64,000 nucleotides of DNA from Opitutia bacterium (GTDB lineage: Bacteria; Verrucomicrobiota; Verrucomicrobiia; Opitutales; UBA953). Below the pieces are notes generated by a model that was given only the letters and a program-made list of their open reading frames with translations, made no database searches and had not been told where the DNA came from. The stretch covers positions 310,001 through 374,000 of the forward strand of contig CANGFP010000001.1 in assembly GCA_947453335.1 (NCBI GenBank), read 5' to 3'. This document shows positions 26,812 to 34,817 of the stretch, one piece after another. Positions within the stretch are counted from its first letter, which is position 1, and every line of letters starts with the position of its first letter. Both the position numbers and the translations under genes were made by a program.

Positions 26812-27686
26812 GCGCCGCCCCCGTCGTCCTTTCCGCCCCGACCGAGACCGGTTGGCAGCGGTTCCGCCGCGACCGGACCCCGGTCTTCGCGCTGTGGTTC
26901 CTCGTGGGGGTCGCCGCGCTGTGCTTCAGTTCGCCGCTGCTGACCGCGCTGCACCTGCTGCCCGATTACAAGGCCCAGGACCTGGCCCTCGGCCCCGTCG
27001 CCCCCGGAGCCGCCCATTGGCTCGGGACGGATCTCCTCGGCCGCGACCTGCTCGCCCGCCTGCTGCAGGGGGGGGTGATCTCGATCTCCGTCGGCCTCAT
27101 CGCGACCGCCGTCGCCTTGCTGGTCGGTGTCGTCTACGGCGTCGTCGCCGCGGAGGTCGGCGGACGCTTCGAGGACCTCGCCATGCGCGCGGTCGACATC
27201 ATCAGCACGCTGCCGCTGACGCTCATCGTGATCCTCTGCACCGTGGTCTTCGGCCAGAACATCTGGATGATCTTCCTCGCCGTCGGCGGCGTCTCGTGGC
27301 TCACGATGGCCCGGATCGTCAGCACGAAGACGCGTTCGCTCAAGAACCGCCAGTTCGTCGAGGCCGCCGTCTCGCTCGGCCAGTCGCGCACCGGCGTCGT
27401 GCTCCGCCATTACCTGCCGAACCTCTCCGGCACCATCGCCGTGTACGCCACCTTGACCGTCCCCGGCGTCATGCTGCTCGAGGCCTTCGTCAGCTTCCTC
27501 GGGCTGGGCGTGAAGGCCCCGATGACCTCCTGGGGCATGATGATCAAGGAGGGGTCCGACGTCATGGAGCAGTGCCCGTGGCTCCTCGTCATCCCGTCGG
27601 TCGTGTTCGCCTTGACCCTGCTCTCGCTGAGCTACCTCGGCGACGGCCTGCGCGACGCCTTCGACCCCCGCACCGCCAAGAAGTGA
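26808..27686 (+). CDS. OppC/DppC-type ABC transporter permease
   Basis: A 292-residue inner-membrane protein with a cytoplasmic N-terminus (WQRFRRDRTPVFALWFLV), the periplasmic GTDLLGRDLLARLLQGG motif that is diagnostic for OppC-type permeases, and the EAA-like loop QFVEAAVSLGQSRTGVVLRH. GLGVKAPMTSWGMMIKEG near the C-terminus is also conserved. It pairs with the OppB-type permease just upstream. The gene following it by one base encodes an unrelated small protein. The energising ATPase and solute-binding protein must be elsewhere. Confidence 0.9.
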   Translation: MSAAPVVLSAPTETGWQRFRRDRTPVFALWFLVGVAALCFSSPLLTALHLLPDYKAQDLALGPVAPGAAHWLGTDLLGRDLLARLLQGGVISISVGLIATAVALLVGVVYGVVAAEVGGRFEDLAMRAVDIISTLPLTLIVILCTVVFGQNIWMIFLAVGGVSWLTMARIVSTKTRSLKNRQFVEAAVSLGQSRTGVVLRHYLPNLSGTIAVYATLTVPGVMLLEAFVSFLGLGVKAPMTSWGMMIKEGSDVMEQCPWLLVIPSVVFALTLLSLSYLGDGLRDAFDPRTAKK

Positions 27687-27687
27687 C

Positions 27688-27951
27688 ATGCCCCTGCGCC
27701 GCTACATCGCGATCAAGGCCGACGGCTCCGAAGGCGACGAGTTCGAGGTGGACCTGCCTTCCGACGCGCCGGACTTCACCGTGCACCCGGTGACCCAGGA
27801 GCCTTGCCGCCGGGTCCTTGTGACGCCCAGCCTCACCATCAAGTACGGTGAAGGCGCCATGCGCCAGGCCGTGTCCGACAAGCGACTGGCTCAGGCCGGC
27901 TTCCAGAAGCTTGAGAAGGACGGCAACGGCGGGTGGACCAAGATCAACTGA
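27688..27951 (+). CDS. Small conserved-looking cytoplasmic protein, unknown
   Basis: The 87-residue product starts MPLRRYIAIKADGSEGDEFE, reminiscent of the N-terminal strand pair of FmdB-type zinc-ribbon proteins, but the CxxC knuckles are absent; only one Cys is present at about position 40. The C-terminus (SDKRLAQAGFQKLEKDGNG) is basic. No function can be assigned. It starts one base after the oppC-type stop and is probably on the same transcript. A zinc-free remnant of an FmdB-like protein is one reading; confidence in that is low. Confidence 0.65.
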   Translation: MPLRRYIAIKADGSEGDEFEVDLPSDAPDFTVHPVTQEPCRRVLVTPSLTIKYGEGAMRQAVSDKRLAQAGFQKLEKDGNGGWTKIN

Positions 27952-27975
27952 CCTCCGGCGCCGCCACCAAACGAA

Positions 27976-27999
27976 ACACCCTGCCGGTGGGCAGGGTGT
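27976..27999 (-). terminator. Terminator of rpsP
   Basis: ACACCCTGCC (27976-27985) and GGCAGGGTGT (27990-27999) make a perfect 10-bp stem with a four-base loop. On the minus strand the stem is followed by TTCGTTT. It lies 42 bases after the rpsP stop and shares its nine-base core with the hairpin at 18615-18638. Confidence 0.65.
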
Positions 28000-28041
28000 G
28001 ACGTCGTCAGGGTGGGCGTTTCCGCCGTGTAGAGGGATGAC

Positions 28042-28302
28042 TTAGGCCTTCGGAGCAGCCGAGGCGCGGGCGCGCTTCACGAGCGACTTCGCGGTATCGG
28101 AGGGCTGGGCGCCGAGCTTGACCCAGTGGTCGACGCGTTCGACGTTGATCACGAGGGGGATGGCCTTGCCGCGGGCGGCAGGATTGTAGTGGCCGAGGAC
28201 TTCGACGAAGCGACCGTCGCGACGGACGCTCTGTTCGGCGACGACGAGGCGGTAGGTCGGCTCGTTCTTGGTGCCGAAGCGTTGGAGGCGGATGCGTAGC
28301 AT
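28042..28302 (-). CDS. rpsP: 30S ribosomal protein S16
   Basis: S16 is an assembly protein of the small subunit. The 86-residue protein has the family start MLRIRLQRFGTKNEPTYRLV and the conserved FVEVLGHYNP segment. The length is normal. In most bacteria rpsP heads rpsP-rimM-trmD-rplS; here it lies downstream of rplS, behind a terminator, and rimM is missing. It therefore needs its own promoter, probably in the A+T-rich stretch upstream (28411-28505). Confidence 0.96.
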   Translation of the reverse strand: MLRIRLQRFGTKNEPTYRLVVAEQSVRRDGRFVEVLGHYNPAARGKAIPLVINVERVDHWVKLGAQPSDTAKSLVKRARASAAPKA

Positions 28303-28410
28303 AGTAGTAGAGAAGAGGGAGGAAGGGACCCGGCGCTTGGGTGAGCCAAACGAGGGATGTGCAAAGACGCAGGCGGGCAGGGAGGAGTCAAGCCTGCAGG
28401 CGGCGGATTC

Positions 28411-28505
28411 CGAAAAATATCTCCAGGGTCTTATCGTGATTTTTGCCTTATCGCGAGATAAGTGCCTTATCAGCATGTATTTGTTATGCCTGAAATTGCT
28501 CGTTT
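28411..28505 (-). promoter_or_regulatory. A+T-rich regulatory island with GATAAG repeats upstream of rpsP
   Basis: This stretch is far richer in A+T than its surroundings. On the minus strand the hexamer GATAAG occurs three times in the same direction (28471-28466, 28452-28447, 28435-28430; steps of 19 and 17 bases) as TGATAAGGC, CGATAAGGC and CGATAAGAC. A fourth copy in the opposite direction makes CTTATC-GCGA-GATAAG (28447-28462), a 6-bp inverted repeat. It could hold the rpsP promoter and an operator. The exact -10/-35 elements are uncertain. Confidence 0.4.
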
Positions 28506-28530
28506 AATGAGCAGGCCTCGGAGGTGGGCA

Positions 28531-28558
28531 TAAAAAAGCCCCGCAAGCGGGGCTTTTT
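28531..28558 (-). terminator. Terminator of trmD-rplS
   Basis: AAAAAGCCCCGC (28533-28544) and GCGGGGCTTTTT (28547-28558) form a 12-bp stem with an AA turn. On the minus strand a T6 run follows. It lies 18 bases after the rplS stop and separates it from the rpsP control region. Confidence 0.9.
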
Positions 28559-28576
28559 GGAAGGCTCGGAAGCCGC

Positions 28577-28966
28577 TTACTTGGCTTCGGCGGCAGCCGA
28601 AGGGTCGTAGCGCTTTTCCTTAACCTTGGTGGCGGACTTGCCGTGGCGATCGCGGAGGTAGTAGAGGCGGGCCTTCATGACCTGGGACACGCGCTCGACT
28701 TCGATCTTCTCGATGTTCGGGGAGTGGACCGGGAAGGTGCGCTCAACGCCTTCGCCGAAGGAGACGCGGCGGACGGTGAAGGTTTCCTGCACGTTGCCAC
28801 CCTTGCGGGCGATGACGATGCCGGAGAACACCTGGGTGCGCTCCTTGTCGCCTTCGCGGACCTTGGTGGAGACGCGGACGCCGTCGCCGACCTTGAAGGA
28901 GTCGTCGCCGCGGCCGGTCTTCAGCTGCGATTGGGTGGCGTATTGGAGGAGGGGATGGTTGCTCAT
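28577..28966 (-). CDS. rplS: 50S ribosomal protein L19
   Basis: L19 sits at the 30S-50S interface. The 129-residue protein includes the family motifs [33 protein letters not shown] and [20 protein letters not shown], and ends in the basic [16 protein letters not shown]. The ATG at 28966 overlaps the trmD stop by four bases (ATGA), so the two are translationally coupled as in many bacteria. A strong terminator follows. Confidence 0.96.
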   Translation of the reverse strand: MSNHPLLQYATQSQLKTGRGDDSFKVGDGVRVSTKVREGDKERTQVFSGIVIARKGGNVQETFTVRRVSFGEGVERTFPVHSPNIEKIEVERVSQVMKARLYYLRDRHGKSATKVKEKRYDPSAAAEAK

Positions 28967-29670
28967 GGCTGGTGTTCTTGGTCTTCCAGTAGGTCGGGCC
29001 TGCGTTGCTTTGTTTTCTCGATTTGCTGGGCCCGGCGCCACTTTTCGATTTCGGCGTGGTGTCCTCCTAGGAGGACCGGGGGCACCTCGAGACCATCATA
29101 AACAGCGGGTCTGGTGTACTGCGGAAAGGCGAGCAACTTGCCGTTGTAGCTATCCCCCGTCAAGGAGTTTTCCTCTCCGAGGACGCCTGGGATCTGCCGG
29201 CCGATGCAATCCACGAGGACGCAGGCGGGGAGGGTGCCATTGGTCAAAACATAGTCCCCGATGGAGATTTCCCGGGTTACCTTGCGGTCCCGGAAGCGCT
29301 GGTCGATGCCTTCATAGTGGCCAGAAACGAGGATTAAGTGGCTTTTTTGGGCTAATTCTCGGGCCAAGGGGTTCGTCAGCTGCTCCCCGTCCGGGCAAAG
29401 GTAGATGACCTCGCAATCCGGGGTGGATAGGGCGTCGACCGCGTCGAAAAGCGGCTGGCAGGTCATCAGCATCCCGGGGCCGCCGCCGTAAGGGATGTCG
29501 TCGACCTTCCGGTGCTTGTCCTTGGAGTACTGGCGCAGGTCGTGGGCTTTGAACCCGATCGTGCCCTTTTCGATGGCCCGGCCGATGACGGATTCCTGCA
29601 GGAAGCCGTCGGCCATGGCCGGGAAGAGCGTGAGGAGGTCGATGCGGATGGCCACGGGAAGAGGGTCCAT
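28963..29670 (-). CDS. trmD: tRNA (guanine-N1-)-methyltransferase
   Basis: TrmD methylates G37 of tRNAs using S-adenosylmethionine, which prevents frameshifting. The 235-residue SPOUT enzyme has the trefoil-knot motifs [23 protein letters not shown] and [16 protein letters not shown]. The start is uncertain: the ATG at 29670 gives five residues before the usual [12 protein letters not shown], while the GTG at 29655 would give the tighter family N-terminus. The stop overlaps rplS by four bases. rimM, the usual upstream partner, is absent here. Confidence 0.95.
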   Translation of the reverse strand: MDPLPVAIRIDLLTLFPAMADGFLQESVIGRAIEKGTIGFKAHDLRQYSKDKHRKVDDIPYGGGPGMLMTCQPLFDAVDALSTPDCEVIYLCPDGEQLTNPLARELAQKSHLILVSGHYEGIDQRFRDRKVTREISIGDYVLTNGTLPACVLVDCIGRQIPGVLGEENSLTGDSYNGKLLAFPQYTRPAVYDGLEVPPVLLGGHHAEIEKWRRAQQIEKTKQRRPDLLEDQEHQP

Positions 29671-29713
29671 CCAACGGGCGGATGGGCTCGAGGGCAAGCC
29701 GTCGGTGCGGGAC

Positions 29714-30763
29714 TTACTTCTTCTTGCCGGCGCCGCGCAGGTTCATGCGGGTCTCGGGCTCGGCCGGGACCGCCTGGCCGACCTCGTCCACCGAGGAGGT
29801 GAACAGGTACTTCCAGACTTCTTCCTGCAGGTAGTTGCCTTGCGCGTCCTTGGGGGCGTTCTTGTTCACCTGCACGAAACCGTGCGCCTTGTTGGGGTCG
29901 CCTTTCACGTCGTACTTGGTGATCAGGCGGCGCGAGTGGCCGAACGGCGCCTTGGCTTCGTCGGTGTTCACGATGGGGCCGAACTTGTTCAGGCCCATGA
30001 GCAGCCAGGAGCGCGGGTAGTGGTCGCCTGACCAGCCGCCGTCGAGGACGTGGCTGTAGCCGAAGAAGCGGTTCGCCGGCGTGGCCGACGGCAGCGCCTG
30101 CCAGTCGTCGAGCTGGTCGCGGGGGCCGCAGAACATCACGATGCGCGCGCACTTCTGCGCGATGCCGAAGCGCGCCGACGACGTCGCGCCGTGCGAGGCG
30201 CCGGAGACGATGACCTTCTCCCAGTCGAGGGCCTTGCCGTCCTTGGTCAGGAAGAATTCCCAGCGGCCTTGCGGGTTGGACTTGGCCAGCGCCTTCACGA
30301 GCTGGTACGCGCGTTCCTTCATGCTGTCGGGCACGGGGATGTCGATGGACTTGGACGCGTCGACGCCGGTCAGCGCCTCGAGGCGGATGTTACCGAGGTG
30401 CTGCGTGTCGTCGAGGGGCTCGGTGTTGAGCTTGGCGAACCATTCGCGCGCGTAGGCGACCTGGATGTAGTGGAGGCCGTAGCCGTTGACCTTGTCGGCG
30501 AGCGGCTGGCTGTGGCCCATGAGCCAGACGACGAGCTGGCCGCGGGGGGCGACGCGGGTGTCGACGTTCGCATGCTCGGTGTCGGCGGGTTTGCCGGCGC
30601 TCTCGAGGACGAAGCCGACCTCGGGGTGCGACTTGCAGCGCGGATCGATCTCGCTGGCGCGGAGCGTCAGGCTATAGGCCTGCGGCTTGGGGTCGGCGAA
30701 CTTGAGCGCGGGCTCGGCGCCGAAGCACGCGAGGGCCAGGAGGAGGGGCAGCAGGGACTTCAT
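29714..30763 (-). CDS. Exported alpha/beta-hydrolase-like protein
   Basis: The 349-residue product has a signal peptide (MKSLLPLLLALACFGAEP) and the hydrolase nucleophile elbow VSGASHGATS, with the likely catalytic Ser190. PRGQLVVWLMGH earlier looks like the strand and oxyanion loop, and late acidic and histidine residues (SGDHYPRS; KAHGFVQVN) could complete a triad. It resembles the BPSS1187-type uncharacterised hydrolases; this is tentative. The substrate is unknown. It is the first of several secreted hydrolases and has a 43-base gap to trmD and 61 bases to the next gene, all on the minus strand. Confidence 0.7.
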   Translation of the reverse strand: MKSLLPLLLALACFGAEPALKFADPKPQAYSLTLRASEIDPRCKSHPEVGFVLESAGKPADTEHANVDTRVAPRGQLVVWLMGHSQPLADKVNGYGLHYIQVAYAREWFAKLNTEPLDDTQHLGNIRLEALTGVDASKSIDIPVPDSMKERAYQLVKALAKSNPQGRWEFFLTKDGKALDWEKVIVSGASHGATSSARFGIAQKCARIVMFCGPRDQLDDWQALPSATPANRFFGYSHVLDGGWSGDHYPRSWLLMGLNKFGPIVNTDEAKAPFGHSRRLITKYDVKGDPNKAHGFVQVNKNAPKDAQGNYLQEEVWKYLFTSSVDEVGQAVPAEPETRMNLRGAGKKK

Positions 30764-30824
30764 GGGGGAGGAGACACCCAAGGGGCTTCCTGCGTTCCCT
30801 GCAAACCTTCAGGTGCCCCGCCGG

Positions 30825-31688
30825 TCACTTGGGTAGTTTGCCGTCCACCTCGTCCAAGGCCTTCTCGATCACGTCCTTGGGGGCCCACTGGTGGCCACCC
30901 TCGAACTCGAAGACCTCGATGCGGGAGCCGAAGGCCTTCTTCAGCTTGGCGGCTTCCTTGTAGTTCATGTCCTTCTTGCCGAAGGTCGCGGCGACGGTCT
31001 TCACCTTGATGTCCTTCACGACGTAGGACCCGTCGGGGTTGATGTCGCTGCAGCCGGCGCCTTGGAAGATCAGGCCGCCGAAGCCCGGGGCGATGGCCAC
31101 GAAGAGCGAGCTGGCGCGGGCGCCGCCCGAGAAGCCGGTGGCGACCTTCTTGCCGTCGGCGACGCGCATGCGCTTCAGGACGTCCTCGTGCGCGGACAGG
31201 AAGTTGCCGACGATCGGCCCCCAGTCGCCGTTCTTCGACTCCTCGAGCATCACGGCGATGTAGCCGTGCGCCTTGATCCAGTCGCCCATCGCGCCGAGCT
31301 TCGCCTTGCCGTTGGGGTCGGCGATGAAGATCGTCTTCCAGGTCTTCTTGGGGTCGGCGGAATAGCCTTCCGGAACCCAGAGGGCGTAATGGTAGGTGCC
31401 AGCGGCCGCGCCGTTCTTGCCGGCTCCCTTGTAGACGCAGGTGATGCGCGTCTCGGCGCCGTCCTTCAGCGGCGCGGTCAGCGGCGTGGCTTCCTCCGTG
31501 GGCTTGTCCGCCTTGCCCGTGGGCTTCGGGTCGGTCTTCCCGCCGGCCTTGACCCCGGTGGTCGCGCTGCCCGTCGCGCCGCCGCCGGCGTTGACGGCTT
31601 CCTTGGTGGCGTTCGCTTTCTCGGCGTTGGTCGCGGCCAGCGCGAGCGCGGCGCCGGCGAGGAGGGAGAGGAGGGCGGTGGTCTTCAT
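30825..31688 (-). CDS. Exported alpha/beta hydrolase (esterase-like)
   Basis: The 287-residue product starts with a signal peptide (MKTTALLSLLAGAALALAA). A Gly/Ala/Lys/Thr-rich linker (about 25-70) follows, then a hydrolase domain. The nucleophile elbow is VATGFSGGARASSL with Ser187, and GGHQWAP near the C-terminus is the probable His site. YALWVPEGYSADPKKTWKTI resembles the start of polyhydroxybutyrate-depolymerase or feruloyl-esterase-like domains. The substrate is unknown. It lies 8 bases after the membrane protein gene upstream. Confidence 0.75.
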   Translation of the reverse strand: MKTTALLSLLAGAALALAATNAEKANATKEAVNAGGGATGSATTGVKAGGKTDPKPTGKADKPTEEATPLTAPLKDGAETRITCVYKGAGKNGAAAGTYHYALWVPEGYSADPKKTWKTIFIADPNGKAKLGAMGDWIKAHGYIAVMLEESKNGDWGPIVGNFLSAHEDVLKRMRVADGKKVATGFSGGARASSLFVAIAPGFGGLIFQGAGCSDINPDGSYVVKDIKVKTVAATFGKKDMNYKEAAKLKKAFGSRIEVFEFEGGHQWAPKDVIEKALDEVDGKLPK

Positions 31689-31696
31689 GAAGAGGG

Positions 31697-32368
31697 TCAG
31701 CGGCGGCGCTTCTTGCCTTTCATCGCGTCGAACTTGGCCTTCACCTTCAGTCCGACGATGGCGAGCGAGATGGCCGCGAAGCCTGCGAAAAGGATGTTGC
31801 TGAGCTGGAAGCCGCCGAAGCCTTCGTCGGATTCGGCCGCGCCGGCGCCGAGCACCGGGCGCGTCGCGACCGCCGCGTCGGCGGCCGGTTTCTCCGCGAG
31901 GGCGTTGACCACGGGTTGGGCGGACTGGAGCAGCGGGTAGTAGGCGCCTTCGAACTTCGCGGCGCCGGAATAGGCTCCTTGGACCGTGAACTTCTGGCCC
32001 ATGGTATGGCCGCTGCCTTGGATCACCACGGGGGTCGGAATCGGAGCCTCGAGCACGAGCACGAGCTCCAGGCCGTCGATCTCGGCGCGGATGAGCTGCA
32101 CGAGCACGGTCGGGGCGGCGGGGGCCTCGGGTTGACGGGCCTTGATCTGCGAACGGAGCGCGTCGAGTTCCGCCTGGTCCTCCGGGCTCATCACGCCTTT
32201 GGCCGCCGGTGTCTTGGGCGCCGCGGGTTCGGGCGCCTCGCTCCGCATCTTCTGCTTGAGCTGCTCCAGTTCGGCGAGGTCGTCGCCGGAGACCGCAGGC
32301 GTCGCCGTCCGTTCCGCCGCGCCGAGGCAGGCGCAGAGGCAAAGGAGGAGGTGGGGCGACCAACGCAT
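31697..32368 (-). CDS. Exported, C-terminally membrane-anchored protein with an internal duplication
   Basis: The 223-residue product has a signal peptide (MRWSPHLLLCLCACLGAA). Two helical repeats follow, DDLAELEQLKQKMRSEAPEP and EDQAELDALRSQIKARQPEA, each followed by an Ala/Pro stretch. A beta-rich part (VLVQLIRAEIDGLELVLVLE) is next, and a C-terminal membrane helix (LSNILFAGFAAISLAIVGL) precedes a basic tail KGKKRRR. No family is recognised. The ATG at 32368 is preferred over the GTG two codons earlier. It is 8 bases upstream of the esterase-like gene and may anchor or present it; that is inference. Confidence 0.65.
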   Translation of the reverse strand: MRWSPHLLLCLCACLGAAERTATPAVSGDDLAELEQLKQKMRSEAPEPAAPKTPAAKGVMSPEDQAELDALRSQIKARQPEAPAAPTVLVQLIRAEIDGLELVLVLEAPIPTPVVIQGSGHTMGQKFTVQGAYSGAAKFEGAYYPLLQSAQPVVNALAEKPAADAAVATRPVLGAGAAESDEGFGGFQLSNILFAGFAAISLAIVGLKVKAKFDAMKGKKRRR

Positions 32369-32423
32369 GCCCACGACTAAGCAGAGCCGAGGGCGGAGGG
32401 CAAGGTCGGCATGCGTTTGCGGC

Positions 32424-32451
32424 TTGGAAGGCCGGTGCGGCTCACCCTAAT
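32424..32451 (+). promoter_or_regulatory. Possible promoter of the ABC ATPase gene
   Basis: TTGGAA (32424-32429) and CCTAAT (32446-32451) are separated by 16 bases. The predicted start of transcription is only a few bases before the ATG at 32463. The match is moderate. Confidence 0.3.
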
Positions 32452-32462
32452 GAAGGCGTCCC

Positions 32463-33254
32463 ATGAAGCCGCCGCCCCAGCCAGTCCTCGAGGTCGCCCG
32501 CCTCCGCATCGCGCGCGAAGGCAAGGTCATCCTCAAGGGCGTCGACTGGACCGTCCGCGCCGGCGAACAGTGGGTCCTCCTCGGGCCGAACGGTTCGGGC
32601 AAATCGTCGCTGCTCGCCGCGTTGACCGGCTACTTCGCGCCCACCTCGGGCCGCATCTCCGTCCTCGGCGAGACGTTCGGCCGCAGCGACTGGCGCGAGC
32701 TGCGCCGCCGCATCGGGCTCGTCGGGCCTTCCGTCGCCGCGATGATCCAGCCGTCCGAGCCGGCCTTGCACGTCGTCGCCGGCGGCGTCGACGGCACCAT
32801 CAACCTCTGGAGGCGTCCGTCGGCCGCCGTGCTGGCCCGCGCGCGCCTGATGCTGCGCCGGCTTAAGGTCGGATCGTTGGCCGCGCGTCCGTACGGACAC
32901 CTGTCCCAAGGCGAGCGCCAACGCGTGCTCATCGCCCGCGCGCTCATCGGCCGGCCGGCCTTGCTGATCCTCGACGAGCCTTGCGCCGGCCTCGACCCGG
33001 CGGCGCGGGCCGATTTCCTCGCCCTGCTCGCCGGGTTGCCGCGGGTCGCGCGGGGCATCGCCTTGGTCCTCGTCACGCACCACGTCGAGGAGATCGCGCC
33101 GGTCTTCACGCATGCGCTCCTGCTCCGTAACGGCACCCGCCTGCACGCCGGCCCCCTCCGCACCGCGCTGACCCGTCCGTTGCTGGCCCGTCTCTTCGGC
33201 CGGCCGGTCGCCCTGACGAAGGGCCGGTCCGGCTGGGCCTTGCGCGTCCGCTGA
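32463..33254 (+). CDS. ABC transporter ATP-binding protein, ModF-like
   Basis: The 263-residue nucleotide-binding protein has Walker A GPNGSGKSS, signature LSQGERQRVLIARAL, Walker B ALLILDEPCAGLDP and the H-loop VTHHVEEI. The QWVLLGPNGSGKSSLLAALTGY form and the THHVEEI switch resemble the ModF/YlmA branch, whose members act without a dedicated permease nearby. No permease or binding protein is adjacent. It could be a regulatory or soluble ABC protein; the substrate is unknown. The C-terminus is basic. Confidence 0.85.
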   Translation: MKPPPQPVLEVARLRIAREGKVILKGVDWTVRAGEQWVLLGPNGSGKSSLLAALTGYFAPTSGRISVLGETFGRSDWRELRRRIGLVGPSVAAMIQPSEPALHVVAGGVDGTINLWRRPSAAVLARARLMLRRLKVGSLAARPYGHLSQGERQRVLIARALIGRPALLILDEPCAGLDPAARADFLALLAGLPRVARGIALVLVTHHVEEIAPVFTHALLLRNGTRLHAGPLRTALTRPLLARLFGRPVALTKGRSGWALRVR

Positions 33255-33317
33255 CGCCGGGCCGCCCGGTTTCGGCTTTCCCTTCCGCCCGAGTTCCTCC
33301 TTCCTGTCCCTTTTCCG

Positions 33318-34808
33318 ATGCCTTCGCCCTTCGAGAACCTGCTGCCCCGCTACGACGCCGTCGTCATCGGCGCCGGCCTTGGCGGGATGACGGCCGCGAA
33401 CAACCTCGCGAAGTTCGGCCGCAAGGTCCTCCTCCTCGAGCACCATTACCAGCTCGGCGGCCTCGCGACCTACTTCAAGCGCGCCGGCGGGCACGTCTTC
33501 GACATCTCCCTGCATGGTTTCCCGCACGGGATGATCAAGTCCACCCGCCGCTACTGGACGAAGGAGATCTCCGACCGCATCCACCAGCTGCACGACGTCC
33601 GCTTCATCAACCCGGACTTCGACGTCCGCACGACCTTCGACCGGGTCGACTTCACGCGGATCATGATCGAGCAGTTCCGCGTCCCGGCCGAGACCGTCGA
33701 GGCGTTCTTCGCGCACCTGCGCGCGATGAACTACTACGACAACGACCCGCGCACGACCCGCGAGCTGTTCGAGCAGTTCTTCCCGGGCCGCCCCGACATC
33801 CAGCGCCTGTTGCTCGAGCCCATCGCCTACGCCAACGGCTCCACCCTCGACGACCCGGCCATCACCTTCGGCATCGTCTTCTCGAACTTCATGTCGAAGG
33901 GCGTGTACATCTTCCAGGGCGGCACGGACACGATGATCAACCTGATGACCGCCGAGATGAAGGCCAACGGGGTGGACATCCGCCGCAACGTCCTCGTCGA
34001 GAAGGTGCTCGTCGAGAAGGACCCCGCCGGGCGCCGCCGCGTGGTCGGCGTCAAGCTCCGCGGGACGCGCCTCGGCGAGGAGGCCGAGGTCGCCTGCGCG
34101 ACCGTGGTCTCCAACGCCAACATCAAGGACACCGTCCTCAAGCTGGCCGACGCCGACGCCTTCGACGGCGCCTTCCTCGACCAGGCGCGCCAGGTGCGCG
34201 TGAACACCTCCTCCTGCCAGGTCTACATGGGCGTGCGCACCGGCGAGAGCATCCCCCACATCGGCGACCTCGTCTTCACGTCCGAGGCCAAGCCGTTCTC
34301 GAGCCGCGAGCTCGTCGACTTCCACACGACGTCCCGCACCTATTCGGTCTACTACCCGGACACCCGTCCGCACACGAAGGTCCCGCGCTACGGGATCGTG
34401 ACGTCGATCAACCAGAAGTACGAGGACTGGGCGCACCTTTCCGAGGCCGACTACCAGACGCACAAGGCCCGCGTCATCGAGGAATCCTTCCGCGGGCTCG
34501 AGAAGTTCATCCCCGACATCCGCTCCAAGGTCGACCACGCCGAGGCGGCGACGCCCCGCACGGTCAACCGCTACGTGCGCCACGTCGGCGGCACGTCCTT
34601 CGGCACCAAGTTCGAGGGGCTCAAGATCTCGATGGGCCTGCCCGAGCAGGTCGGCGGGCTCTACCACGCCGGCAGCGTCGGCATCATCATGTCCGGCTGG
34701 CTCGGTACGATCAACTACGGTGTGATCGTCTCCGCCAAGGCCGACGCCTACCTGCGCGACCCCGACGCTGGTCCGCTCGGCGAGGCCGCCGCCAGCGCCG
34801 GGCTCTGA
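33318..34808 (+). CDS. NAD(P)/FAD-dependent oxidoreductase, phytoene desaturase/retinol saturase-like
   Basis: The 496-residue protein has an N-terminal Rossmann dinucleotide motif ([20 protein letters not shown] with acidic end LLLEHH) and the C-terminal [19 protein letters not shown] segment that closes the FAD site in the CrtI/carotenoid isomerase superfamily. The middle contains [20 protein letters not shown] and [11 protein letters not shown], also typical. Members desaturate, isomerise or saturate polyenes and lipids; the exact substrate here is unknown, and no carotenoid genes are nearby. Confidence 0.85.
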   Translation: MPSPFENLLPRYDAVVIGAGLGGMTAANNLAKFGRKVLLLEHHYQLGGLATYFKRAGGHVFDISLHGFPHGMIKSTRRYWTKEISDRIHQLHDVRFINPDFDVRTTFDRVDFTRIMIEQFRVPAETVEAFFAHLRAMNYYDNDPRTTRELFEQFFPGRPDIQRLLLEPIAYANGSTLDDPAITFGIVFSNFMSKGVYIFQGGTDTMINLMTAEMKANGVDIRRNVLVEKVLVEKDPAGRRRVVGVKLRGTRLGEEAEVACATVVSNANIKDTVLKLADADAFDGAFLDQARQVRVNTSSCQVYMGVRTGESIPHIGDLVFTSEAKPFSSRELVDFHTTSRTYSVYYPDTRPHTKVPRYGIVTSINQKYEDWAHLSEADYQTHKARVIEESFRGLEKFIPDIRSKVDHAEAATPRTVNRYVRHVGGTSFGTKFEGLKISMGLPEQVGGLYHAGSVGIIMSGWLGTINYGVIVSAKADAYLRDPDAGPLGEAAASAGL

Positions 34809-34817
34809 GGCTCAGGG

